Shown here: positions 1-7,034 of the stretch, one piece after another | Numbering within the stretch: position 1 is the stretch's first letter | How the letters are laid out: each line of letters opens with the position of its first letter | Assembly (NCBI GenBank): GCA_017477805.1 | Contig: JAFUUM010000026.1 | Coordinates: 1-7,093, forward strand | Length of the DNA: 7,093 nucleotides | Direction of reading: 5' to 3' | DNA from: Lachnospiraceae bacterium | Lineage (GTDB): Bacteria > Bacillota > Clostridia > Lachnospirales > Lachnospiraceae | The notes under the pieces: model-generated | Databases searched by the model: none | Told to the model about the DNA's origin: nothing | What the model saw: only the letters and a program-made list of their open reading frames with translations | Made by a program: the position numbers and the translations under genes

Positions 1-1522
1 CCCACAGTTTGATCAGCTGCTCATCCGTATGGTTAAAGGCATCCATTCCCCAGGCGAGGATGGACTCACCGGGGGTAGGATCATAAACGTATCCGTAGGA
101 TCTGTAACACTTCTCTTTCCAATGGGGATCAATAGGATCCGTCAGCATACTGATGATCCGGAACGCCCCGGAGTTATAGGAAATAGCACCACGGGATGCG
201 ATCTCGACCGGAACTTCTGCATTTCCGAAGATCACAATGGGTTTGGACAGATCATAGTCTCCATTTTTCAGGTCTTCCGCAATCCCCATCATGGTTTCAC
301 GGGCCCATTCATGCTTTTGATAGTTCACGGAAAACCACTTATTCATTTCCGCGCACTGCAGGATCACAAGGACCAGACCGGCAACGAGAAGAAGATACCC
401 CGGCAGCCGTTTTTTCTCTCCGAAGTGCCTAAACAAAAATGCCATCGCCAGCAGGACTGCAAAGGCGCTTAACATGGGAATATACTGGGCAGACCTAAAC
501 TTGGTCACAGTTCCCTCGAATACGGCCATAAAAGGCGGTAAGAAAAGAAGCACTGCCGTTGCAAAAAAGACTGTGATCTTCTTTCGGGCAAAAGCAGCGT
601 ACAATCCGGTGCAAAGGATCACGATGCGGGACAGCACAAGCAGCGCAACGGGCAGGTACATCATTCCCGCCAGATGATACGCGGAAATGTACCGTTTTAA
701 CGTCATTCCAAGCTCCGACAGCGCGGTAAAATTGTCCCCAAAGATCGCCCGGTAAGTCACATCGTACTCTTCAAAAACACCGGGATCATACATCAGTTTG
801 CAAACATGGTACATCAGCACACGGATCAAAAGGGTGCCGGCCGCAACGATAACACCATGGAAAAACCACACGGCCACCTTTCCCACAGGAAAACCGTCCT
901 TTCCCTCTTCCTCCCCAAGAAAACCATGGATGAGGATAAACGCCAAAAAAGCCCCCATGACAAAAACCAGGAGGAAAGATTCATAACAGCCTACCGCAAG
1001 AGCAAGAAGGACCGTCGCCCCTGCCAGAGAGAGGATCCTCTTTCTTCCCTTCTGCCCTGTGGCCGCAAGGAAGAAATACAGCGCCAGTCCGGTGAATCCG
1101 TAGGCGATGCAGATCCCGTTATGGAGGAAGTAGATAAACACTTCGGTGATGATGGGATTGGTGATAAATACGGCAGCAACAAGGCCGTAAAGAAAAGGTT
1201 GCAGCTGAACATACCGGTCCAGCAGCCACTTCCAGAGACTGCACCAGACGGTGACGGAACAGCATAAGAAAAGTATGCTGATCCCGTCAACAAGTGCAGT
1301 GTATTGAAAATCCACGGGGATATGGAACAGGTGGAAAAAAGTAAACAGCGTCCACCTGTGAACATAGGGGGCAAGCCCCTGCTGAAAGTACAACGGGATC
1401 GCAGTGTCATCGATGTCGATGGCACTGTGGGTGATCCCGTATGCATATGCAGCGATGGCGGAAGCAAGCAGGATAACGAGATATGCTTTGCTCCTCAAAA
1501 GAGAACGGATCTCTTTCTTCAT
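1..1522 (-). CDS. GtrII-like membrane glycosyltransferase (3' end outside window)
   Basis: This open frame starts at ATG 1522-1520 and stays open to the window edge (507 codons plus one base), so the C-terminus is missing. The start follows GGGG at 1530-1533 by 7 nt. The protein is strongly hydrophobic. The first membrane segment is at about residues 12-30, followed by an acidic IDIDDT motif at 35-40 and an arginine at 56. Further segments lie near 78-98, 108-133, 142-154, 166-199, 218-240, 286-310, 316-337, 347-364 and 374-391. A CYESFLLVF stretch at 179-187 resembles the Y-(Q/E)-S-(F/Y) element I associate with GtrII-type glucosyltransferases. After residue 395 the chain is soluble and probably extracytoplasmic. 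The acidic pair after the first membrane helix is typical of GT-C enzymes, which use lipid-linked sugars to decorate envelope glycans. The gene lies 20 nt after ileS with no terminator between, so it is probably co-transcribed and T-box controlled. Family assignment is moderate; the sugar and acceptor are unknown. Confidence 0.72.
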   Translation of the reverse strand, partial: MKKEIRSLLRSKAYLVILLASAIAAYAYGITHSAIDIDDTAIPLYFQQGLAPYVHRWTLFTFFHLFHIPVDFQYTALVDGISILFLCCSVTVWCSLWKWLLDRYVQLQPFLYGLVAAVFITNPIITEVFIYFLHNGICIAYGFTGLALYFFLAATGQKGRKRILSLAGATVLLALAVGCYESFLLVFVMGAFLAFILIHGFLGEEEGKDGFPVGKVAVWFFHGVIVAAGTLLIRVLMYHVCKLMYDPGVFEEYDVTYRAIFGDNFTALSELGMTLKRYISAYHLAGMMYLPVALLVLSRIVILCTGLYAAFARKKITVFFATAVLLFLPPFMAVFEGTVTKFRSAQYIPMLSAFAVLLAMAFLFRHFGEKKRLPGYLLLVAGLVLVILQCAEMNKWFSVNYQKHEWARETMMGIAEDLKNGDYDLSKPIVIFGNAEVPVEIASRGAISYNSGAFRIISMLTDPIDPHWKEKCYRSYGYVYDPTPGESILAWGMDAFNHTDEQLIKLW

Positions 1523-1529
1523 GTTCTTT

Positions 1530-1533
1530 CCCC
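1530..1533 (-). promoter_or_regulatory. Ribosome binding site of the GtrII-like gene
   Basis: A GGGG core followed by AAAGAAC gives 7 nt spacing to ATG at 1522. It lies within the 20-nt gap after the ileS stop codon, which supports this start and argues for translation from the ileS transcript. Confidence 0.5.
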
Positions 1534-1542
1534 AATTATCAT

Positions 1543-4500
1543 TTAGACTCTTTCCACAGAGATCACAGCGGTCTCGCCGTTGATGTTCCATTCCTTGGAT
1601 ACAGCAAGGTCTGCGTCTTTTAATAATTCGTCAGCCAGTACCTTGGTGCAGACACTGTCTTTGTTCTTCTCGAGGATCGCAGACAGTTTCTCGTTGCCCT
1701 TCAGGGACAGACGGATGTGATCCATTACTTCAAAGCCTGCTTCTTTTCTCATGGTCTGGACTTTGCTGATGATCTCGCTGGCAAAGCCTTCCTCGATGAG
1801 TTCGGGAGTCAGGGTCTTATCAAGAACAACGGTCACCTTGGCATCGGACTGGGTCTCAAAGCCCTCTACCTGCTTAGCGCTGATGAGAAGATCTTCTTCT
1901 GCCAGAGATACTTCAGTTCCGTCCACAGTAAAGGTCAGGGCACCCTGTTCCTTCAACTGTGCATAAGCAGCAACACCATCCACCTGCTCCAGATAAGCCT
2001 TGATGCCGCCCAGCTGCTTGCCGTACTTCGGTCCTACGGTACGAAGCTGAGGCTTGAAGGTGTAGCCGGTATATTCGGAAACATCATCTACGAAGGTGAT
2101 GTTCTTGACATTCAGTTCTTCACGAACGATCTCCTTGAAATACTCAGGAAGTTCGTGCTCTGCCTTCACCAGCATGTTGCCGATGGGCTGACGGTTCTTG
2201 ATGTTTGCTTCATTACGTCCCGCACGGCCAAGGACTACCATCTTCAGAACTTCATCCATGTTGCTCTCAAGTTCTTTGTCGATGTACTCCTCTTTTACTG
2301 CAGGATAATCGCACAGATGGATGGAATCCTTCGCGGATGCATCTACACTGCGGACCATGTTCTGGTAGATCTCCTCGGTCATGAAAGGAACCATGGGCGC
2401 TGCTGCCTTACAGATCTCAGTCAGGCAGGTGTACAGGGTCATGTAGGCATCGATCTTATCCTGCTCCATGCCCTTTGCCCAGAAACGCTCTCTGGATCTG
2501 CGGACATACCAGTTAGAAAGTTCGTCCACAAATGCATCCAGTGCTTTTGCTGCCTCGGGGATACGGTAGTTCTCCAGGTTCTGATCCGTATCCTTGATAG
2601 CGGAATACAGGCGGGAGAGGATCCACTTATCCATTACCGGCAGTTTATCATAATCCAGGCTGTACTTGGTGGGATCGAACAGATCGATCTCAGCATACAG
2701 GATGTAGAAAGCATAGGTGTTCCACAGAGTTCCCAGGAACTTTCTCTGGCCTTCGGTCACAGCCTTGTCATGGAAACGGCTGGGCAGCCAGGGTGCGGAG
2801 TTGATGTAGAAGTACCATCTGATGGCATCGGCACCGAGAGTAGACAGAGCCTCCATGGGATCCACGGAATTGCCCTTACTCTTACTCATCTTCTGGCCGT
2901 TCTCATCCAGCACCAGTCCAAGAACGATAACGTTCTCATAGGGGGACTTGTTAAAGAGCAGAGTGGACTCTGCCATCAGGGAGTAGAACCAGCCTCTGGT
3001 CTGGTCCACAGCCTCGGAAATGAAGGCTGCGGGGAACTGCTCCTCAAATTCTTTCTTGTGTTCAAAAGGATAGTGATGCTGAGCAAAAGGCATTGCACCG
3101 GAGTCAAACCAGCAGTCGATCACCTCGGGCACTCTCTTCATGGTACCGCCGCACTTAGCACACTTGCAGGTGATCTCATCGATGTAAGGTCTGTGAAGCT
3201 CTACGGTAAGAGCTGCATCATTTCCGGACTTTTCAGCCAGTTCCGCTCTGGAACCGATGGAGATCCTCTCGCCGCAGTCAGGGCATTCCCAGATGTTCAG
3301 AGGAGTTCCCCAATAACGGTTTCTGGAGATACCCCAATCCTGGATGTTCTCCAGCCAGTTACCAAATCTTCCCTCACCGATGGACTGAGGGATCCAGTTA
3401 ACGGTCTTGTTGTTGCGGACCAGGTCATCGCGGACAGCGGTCATCTTGATGAACCAGGACTCACGAGCATAGTACAGAAGGGGAGTATCGCATCTCCAGC
3501 AGAAAGGATAATCATGCTCGAACTTGGGTGCTGCAAAGAGCTGTCCTCTCGCATCCAGATCTTTCAGGATCAGGGGATCCGCATCCTTAACGAACTTGCC
3601 GGCATAATCGGTCTCTTCCGTCATATTACCTTTGCCGTCTACCATCTGTACAAAAGGCAGGTCGTAGTTACGGCCAACGTTTGCATCGTCTTCACCGAAA
3701 GCGGGAGCAATGTGTACGATACCGGTACCGTCGGTCATGGTAACGTAATCATCGCAGGTTACAAAGAAGCCTTTCTTGTGCTGCTTCTCAGCAACTTTTG
3801 CCGCGCACTCAAAGAGGGGCTCGTATTCCTTGCGCTCAAGGTCCTTACCCTTGTAAGTTTCCAGAACTTCATAGCCTTCTCCAAGAACGGTATCCAGAAG
3901 AGCCTGTGCCATATAATAAGTAAATCCGTCGCCGGCCTTAACCTTTACGTAGGTCTCTTCGGGGTTTACGCAAAGTGCCACGTTACTGGGCAGAGTCCAG
4001 GGTGTGGTGGTCCATGCCAGGAAGAACGCATCTTCTCCCGCTACCTTAAAGCGAACGATAGCGGAACGCTCTTTCACCGCTTTATATCCCTGTGCTACCT
4101 CGTGAGAAGACAGAGGGGTACCGCAGCGAGGGCAGTAAGGAACAATCTTGAAGCCCTTGTATAAAAGACCTTTGTCCCAGATCTCCTTTAAAGCCCACCA
4201 CTCGGACTCGATGTAGTCGTCATGATAGGTAACGTAAGGCTTTTCCATATCCGCCCAGAAACCAACGGCATCGGAAAACTCCTCCCACATGCCCTTGTAT
4301 TTCCATACGGACTCTTTACATTTCTGAACGAAGGGATCGATACCGTAAGCTTCGATCTGATCCTTACCGTTGATGCCGATGGCCTTTTCCACTTCCAGCT
4401 CAACGGGCAGACCGTGGGTATCCCAACCGGCCATACGGGGTACCTGATAGCCCTTCATGGTACGGTATCTGGGGATCATATCCTTGATAACACGGGTCAG

Positions 4501-4677
4501 CACGTGACCGATGTGGGGCTTTCCGTTTGCTGTGGGAGGTCCGTCAAAGAACATGTAAGTAGGGCATCCTTCTCTCTCAGAGATGGATCTCTGGAACACG
4601 TTATTCTCTTTCCAAAGCTTTGTTACTTCCTTTTCTCTTTCTACAAAATTCAGACTGGCATCAACTTTCTGGTACAT
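1543..4677 (-). CDS. ileS: Isoleucyl-tRNA synthetase (long, IleS2-like)
   Basis: This cytoplasmic class I aminoacyl-tRNA synthetase of 1044 residues charges tRNA-Ile with isoleucine using ATP and hydrolyses mischarged valyl-tRNA. The frame is intact from ATG to TAA. Visible landmarks are the HIGH signature at 55-58 within GKPHIGHVLTR, AGWDTHGLPVE at 83-93, a CPRC zinc-type knuckle at 182-185, and the CP1 editing domain from about 200 to 400 with TTTPWTLPSN near 223 and DGTGIVHIAPAFGEDD at 316-331. A second cysteine cluster follows (C465, C468, C504, C506, C509), then WFDSG near 523, DQTRGWFY at 558-565 and KMSKS at 596-600. The anticodon-binding and C-terminal domains fill the remainder. The length of about 1040 residues and the motif wording fit the IleS2 (eukaryote-like) type rather than the IleS1 type of about 930. 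The start is supported by AGGAG 5 nt upstream. Expression is governed by the T-box leader directly upstream. Nothing is truncated or frameshifted. Confidence 0.98.
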   Translation of the reverse strand: MYQKVDASLNFVEREKEVTKLWKENNVFQRSISEREGCPTYMFFDGPPTANGKPHIGHVLTRVIKDMIPRYRTMKGYQVPRMAGWDTHGLPVELEVEKAIGINGKDQIEAYGIDPFVQKCKESVWKYKGMWEEFSDAVGFWADMEKPYVTYHDDYIESEWWALKEIWDKGLLYKGFKIVPYCPRCGTPLSSHEVAQGYKAVKERSAIVRFKVAGEDAFFLAWTTTPWTLPSNVALCVNPEETYVKVKAGDGFTYYMAQALLDTVLGEGYEVLETYKGKDLERKEYEPLFECAAKVAEKQHKKGFFVTCDDYVTMTDGTGIVHIAPAFGEDDANVGRNYDLPFVQMVDGKGNMTEETDYAGKFVKDADPLILKDLDARGQLFAAPKFEHDYPFCWRCDTPLLYYARESWFIKMTAVRDDLVRNNKTVNWIPQSIGEGRFGNWLENIQDWGISRNRYWGTPLNIWECPDCGERISIGSRAELAEKSGNDAALTVELHRPYIDEITCKCAKCGGTMKRVPEVIDCWFDSGAMPFAQHHYPFEHKKEFEEQFPAAFISEAVDQTRGWFYSLMAESTLLFNKSPYENVIVLGLVLDENGQKMSKSKGNSVDPMEALSTLGADAIRWYFYINSAPWLPSRFHDKAVTEGQRKFLGTLWNTYAFYILYAEIDLFDPTKYSLDYDKLPVMDKWILSRLYSAIKDTDQNLENYRIPEAAKALDAFVDELSNWYVRRSRERFWAKGMEQDKIDAYMTLYTCLTEICKAAAPMVPFMTEEIYQNMVRSVDASAKDSIHLCDYPAVKEEYIDKELESNMDEVLKMVVLGRAGRNEANIKNRQPIGNMLVKAEHELPEYFKEIVREELNVKNITFVDDVSEYTGYTFKPQLRTVGPKYGKQLGGIKAYLEQVDGVAAYAQLKEQGALTFTVDGTEVSLAEEDLLISAKQVEGFETQSDAKVTVVLDKTLTPELIEEGFASEIISKVQTMRKEAGFEVMDHIRLSLKGNEKLSAILEKNKDSVCTKVLADELLKDADLAVSKEWNINGETAVISVERV

Positions 4678-4682
4678 CTTTA

Positions 4683-4687
4683 CTCCT
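4683..4687 (-). promoter_or_regulatory. Ribosome binding site of ileS
   Basis: AGGAG followed by TAAAG gives 5 nt spacing to ATG 4677. It lies downstream of the T-box terminator, so it is transcribed only in the antiterminated state. It fixes the ileS start. Confidence 0.85.
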
Positions 4688-4706
4688 TTCGCTCTTGCCT
4701 GATCTT

Positions 4707-4744
4707 AAGAATGATAAAGGCCCCATCCCATACGGGACGGAGCC
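4707..4744 (-). terminator. T-box intrinsic terminator upstream of ileS
   Basis: On the minus strand GGCTCCGTCCC (4744-4734) pairs with GGGATGGGGCC (4729-4719) around a GTAT loop. This gives an 11-bp stem with two G-U pairs. It is followed by TTTATCATTCTT, an interrupted and rather weak U tract. The 5' arm and loop overlap the bases needed for the proposed antiterminator, so the two folds exclude each other. This is the OFF state, formed when tRNA-Ile is charged. Confidence 0.9.
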
Positions 4745-4767
4745 TGAGCATCCTAAACCACCTGTAT
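4730..4767 (-). promoter_or_regulatory. T-box sequence and proposed antiterminator
   Basis: The T-box core reads ACAGGTGGTTTAGGATG. The UGGU at 4760-4757 would pair with the tRNA 3' end; its final U would meet discriminator base A73, as expected for tRNA-Ile. A workable antiterminator pairs GGATG (4753-4749) with CGTCC (4739-4735) below a 7-nt UGGUUUA bulge. A second helix pairs G4761 with C4734 and ATAC (4767-4764) with GTAT (4733-4730), leaving A and G at 4763-4762 bulged. The usual ACCGCG after UGGN is absent here. The helix drawing is my inference. Confidence 0.72.
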
Positions 4768-4886
4768 TTCCCTTGCGGATACGCGAACGATCGGCCTTAA
4801 AAGGCTGTCGCCGGATATCTTTATCCCTAACGCGGATGCACGTCCGATCCTACTTTCAAAATGATTTCGGTCGGCAACTCAGAAGT

Positions 4887-4889
4887 GAT
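4887..4889 (-). promoter_or_regulatory. AUC specifier codon of the T-box
   Basis: On the minus strand ATC lies in the 3' side of the Stem I internal loop, right after AAAG and before A and the CTTC helix strand. It would pair with the GAU anticodon of tRNA-Ile. It agrees with the product of the downstream gene, which is independent support. Confidence 0.85.
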
Positions 4890-4896
4890 CTTTAGC

Positions 4897-4974
4897 CGTC
4901 GTTCCGGCGTACGCCGGCGACAACCGAACGCCATGCGTTCGGGCTGAAGAGCACGCTTTGCGTGCTTTCCTCAG
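4897..4974 (-). other. Three-hairpin insertion in T-box Stem I
   Basis: Three adjacent inverted repeats lie between the Stem I mid-helix strand TGCACT and the specifier loop. Hairpin A (4974-4944): CTGAGGA and GCACGC, separated by an AA bulge, pair with GCGTGC and TCTTCAG around an AAA loop, giving about 13 bp with one G-U. Hairpin B (4942-4924): CCGAACGC pairs perfectly with GCGTTCGG around ATG. Hairpin C (4921-4898): GTCG plus CCGGC pairs with GCCGG plus CGAC around GTAC, with an AA bulge. The matching 5' strand (GGC at 5035-5033 followed at once by AGTGCA at 5032-5027) has no counterpart, so the extra RNA would emerge as a multi-branch junction just above the specifier loop. None of the three is followed by a U tract, so they are not terminators. 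Confidence 0.75.
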
Positions 4975-5087
4975 AGTGCACTACTAACACCGGTCTTGCA
5001 CCATCACCGGCTCGCTGAGGCGTTCCTGCACTGCCTACTGTCTTCGTCATCGTCTTTTTGAATACAACGTTTTCAATTCTGACAAAT

Positions 5088-5116
5088 ATAATGCACGAAA
5101 GCATAAAAAATGTCAA
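5088..5116 (-). promoter_or_regulatory. Sigma-A-type promoter of the ileS leader
   Basis: A perfect -35 TTGACA (5116-5111), a 17-nt spacer and a -10-like CATTAT (5093-5088, 4 of 6 matches to TATAAT, preceded directly by TG) are present. Initiation would fall near 5080, giving a leader of about 400 nt before the ileS ATG. The -35 begins one base after the stop codon of the upstream membrane-protein gene. The position just upstream of a complete T-box supports the call. Confidence 0.8.
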
Positions 5117-5117
5117 C

Positions 5118-7034
5118 TTATTTACGGTAGATCCGAAGATAGGCAGTCTCTTCCACCCGGGAATACCCGTAGCCCACCTCGATATAATCCAAAAACTCCT
5201 GATTATAAGGAGAATTGAAATAACCCTCATGCTCGGACAAGAGTTTGTCCACGGCGATCACCGTAGGGAACTTGCCTTCATGATCATAGATATATTCAAC
5301 AAAAGTCCGGTTGAAAACGCTGGTACTGAGAGTGGAGGCGGCACAGATCTCCGCGTCCGTAAAGAGATACACCAGGTTCTCGTTTCCGATGTACAAAAGC
5401 CCGTCGTCCCCGCTCAATCGGGAGGTCAGCTCCCGATAGTCGTCGTTCATGGCATCAGCAAGAGAACCGATCATCCGGATCCCTTTGGCAGGACCATATT
5501 CCACCACTTCCGTCTTTGCAGTGATGTTTGCGTTGGCACAGCCTGTAACGCGGATGAGGTACAAACGGCTGACAAGAAGAGGCAGGAGCAGCGCGATCAG
5601 GAAGCAGACATACACCGGAAGAAGTTTCCGGAAATCCCCGGGACTATCTTCGGTTTCAGATGTCTTCCCAAAGAAGAACTCCGTAAACAACACCAGCGTT
5701 CCCAGCACCGCCGGGAACAGTTTAGACATGGCGGTTCCCGCATCCATGTTGGTCATCAAAAGGATCAGAACTTCTCCTGCATAGGAAGGAAGCAGAAGTC
5801 CGTAAAACAGGGAAGCATGCTCATCCCGCACCATCAGTGCTATGACAAGCCCTCCAAAAGCCATGGGAAGATAACGCCACATACCGATGTTGATCGTGCC
5901 GATGCCGGCAACATACTGATAAGCCGTGTAAGCGCAGGTCAGCACGGTAACCACGGTCGTCAAGACAAAGGTGGTATGACAAACCTTTTTAAACCCCTCA
6001 TCCGCTGCCCTCGATCTGGATTTTTCCCCAAATACGGCAGGCTGTGCCACCACCGCAGGAACAACAGCAATGCCAAGGCAAATCAGCACCGGAACTCTCA
6101 GTTGCTGCGCATGGATGGTCAGCATGGTCGCTTTTGAAAGCCCATGGGAGGGATCGGAAGCCATATGTTTCAGGCCGGTGATGATCCCATTAAGATCCAG
6201 ATAGGTAAAGAGATAACCAAGGAGTAGAAGTCCCGGTACACCCAGACCTGAAGTATACGTCACCGCTGCCAGCACACTCTGCCTGGCTCTTTTCTTTGCT
6301 TCCAGGGTCTCTTCTTTCGAAGGAACTATCTCCAATACTCCCGGCAGTTTCTTCCCCTGCTGCCCCAGTTTCAGGATCACGAAAACAAGAAGCGGCCACA
6401 ACAGGATCAGATCCGGATAATTCAGTACAAGACCGAAGTTCACAACCCCCGCCAGTGCTGCGCAGACAAGTGCCCGCCGACTCCCGCTCTTTCCTGCCTT
6501 CTCTTCTCTCGTTCCCCGATGATACTCATCCAGACAGACGAACAGCAATAACATCAGCAGATAATGCAGCAGTTCAAACTCCGGCAGCTGGATCCACTTG
6601 GGAAGGAAATTCATATGCACCAAAAAGATCAAAACCAGTGCCTGCTTCGGCAGCCGGTCCCGGAAGCACCTGACAAAGAGCCAACCCACCAGCGCCTGCA
6701 GTAAAACTCCGATCAAACGAAGAAAGATCACGATCCCCGCTATCCCGCCGGTGATGCCGGTGTAGAGGGCCACAAAGGGCAGTAAAAACAAACTGCTGAA
6801 CTGATGAGGTTCGTACATATCCCGAAGCAGATGATCTCCCCGGCTCATGCGATAAGCGCAGGCCACAGCATAACTTTCATCGATATCCAGACTGACAAAG
6901 AGCGCCTTCAAAATCCCAATGATCGTCACCAAAGCAAAACAAACAAGACCGATGGTGATCAGTCTTGTTTGCAGGTTCTTGTCTGTATGAGATTGCACTG
7001 CGGACTCAGTTACCGCTTTCGTTCTTGCTGTCAT
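5118..7034 (-). CDS. GT-C (GT39/PMT-like) multi-spanning membrane glycosyltransferase
   Basis: The 638-residue integral membrane protein ends at TAA 5120-5118. About 13-14 membrane segments are visible, the first at residues 25-47 and others near 81-125, 131-147, 155-170, 186-223, 254-281, 312-332, 352-374, 384-428, 436-455 and 471-493. A soluble domain of about 140 residues, probably extracytoplasmic, follows. The first external loop has DIDESYAVA at 50-58 and EPHQFSSLF at 75-83. An acidic pair just after the first helix is the hallmark of GT-C enzymes that use polyprenyl-phosphate sugars, so a role in envelope polysaccharide or protein glycosylation is inferred; substrate unknown. The start is uncertain. 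ATG 7034 lacks a strong ribosome binding site. TTG 7070 is in frame, with GGAG 13 nt upstream, and would add 12 very basic residues. The frame is also open to the right edge, so a start outside the window is possible. No terminator is seen before the ileS promoter. Confidence 0.8.
   Translation of the reverse strand: MTARTKAVTESAVQSHTDKNLQTRLITIGLVCFALVTIIGILKALFVSLDIDESYAVACAYRMSRGDHLLRDMYEPHQFSSLFLLPFVALYTGITGGIAGIVIFLRLIGVLLQALVGWLFVRCFRDRLPKQALVLIFLVHMNFLPKWIQLPEFELLHYLLMLLLFVCLDEYHRGTREEKAGKSGSRRALVCAALAGVVNFGLVLNYPDLILLWPLLVFVILKLGQQGKKLPGVLEIVPSKEETLEAKKRARQSVLAAVTYTSGLGVPGLLLLGYLFTYLDLNGIITGLKHMASDPSHGLSKATMLTIHAQQLRVPVLICLGIAVVPAVVAQPAVFGEKSRSRAADEGFKKVCHTTFVLTTVVTVLTCAYTAYQYVAGIGTINIGMWRYLPMAFGGLVIALMVRDEHASLFYGLLLPSYAGEVLILLMTNMDAGTAMSKLFPAVLGTLVLFTEFFFGKTSETEDSPGDFRKLLPVYVCFLIALLLPLLVSRLYLIRVTGCANANITAKTEVVEYGPAKGIRMIGSLADAMNDDYRELTSRLSGDDGLLYIGNENLVYLFTDAEICAASTLSTSVFNRTFVEYIYDHEGKFPTVIAVDKLLSEHEGYFNSPYNQEFLDYIEVGYGYSRVEETAYLRIYRK

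Larger units (their letters stand above)
4707..5054 (-). ncRNA. T-box riboswitch, isoleucine type, controlling ileS
   Basis: This cis-acting leader binds uncharged tRNA-Ile and sets antitermination of ileS. Stem I opens with a K-turn-type GATGA (5051-5047) opposite TGAG (4881-4878). GAAG (5045-5042) pairs with CTTC (4885-4882). The specifier loop has AGTA on the 5' side (5039-5036) and AAAGATCA on the 3' side (4893-4886), which places AUC (Ile) at 4889-4887 followed by a purine. AGTGCA (5032-5027) pairs with TGCACT (4980-4975). The distal arm shows the AGCGAG and GATGGTGCAAG elements expected of the Stem I apical region, closed by CCGGT/ACCGG. Stem II carries AGTAGG near 4853-4848 and the IIA/B pseudoknot-like CCGCGTTA. 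A small hairpin with GCCTT/AAGGC arms at 4804-4793 is a Stem III candidate. The T-box and terminator follow. The leader is longer than most because of a three-hairpin insertion in Stem I. Riboswitch identity is firm; individual helices were read by eye. Confidence 0.93.

Noticed and set aside
991..1467. Minus-strand frame of 158 codons inside the GtrII-like gene
   Set aside because: It is out of frame with the 507-codon membrane protein that covers the same bases and continues to the window edge. That protein has the hydrophobic pattern and family-like motifs; this one does not.
1519..1542. Seven-codon micro-ORF between ileS and the GtrII-like gene, overlapping its start by ATGA
   Set aside because: The geometry could suit translational coupling. 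However, the ATG has no ribosome binding site of its own and so short a frame occurs easily by chance.
1717..4164. Plus-strand open frame of 815 codons lying wholly antisense to ileS
   Set aside because: ileS on the opposite strand is unmistakable, with every family motif. The antisense translation shows no recognisable domain, and such long mirrors arise from the codon composition of a well-expressed gene.
4898..4974. Inverted repeats read as terminators of the upstream GT39-like gene
   Set aside because: None has a following U tract, they lie more than 140 nt after the stop codon and downstream of the ileS promoter, and they fall inside the T-box Stem I.
5062..5086. A second promoter-like pair (TTGTCA and TATTCA) just downstream of the called promoter
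   Set aside because: The spacer is only 15 nt and both boxes are imperfect. The TTGACA/CATTAT pair with 17-nt spacing is much better.
4892..5230. Minus-strand frame of 112 codons spanning the promoter and T-box Stem I
   Set aside because: It overlaps the end of the GT39-like gene out of frame and crosses structured RNA. The bases are explained by the promoter and riboswitch.
5058..6137. Plus-strand frame of 359 codons overlapping the GT39-like gene and the ileS promoter
   Set aside because: The opposite strand encodes a coherent membrane protein over the same bases. This frame is rich in His, Arg and Gln with no domain, and it would run through the promoter and the stop region.
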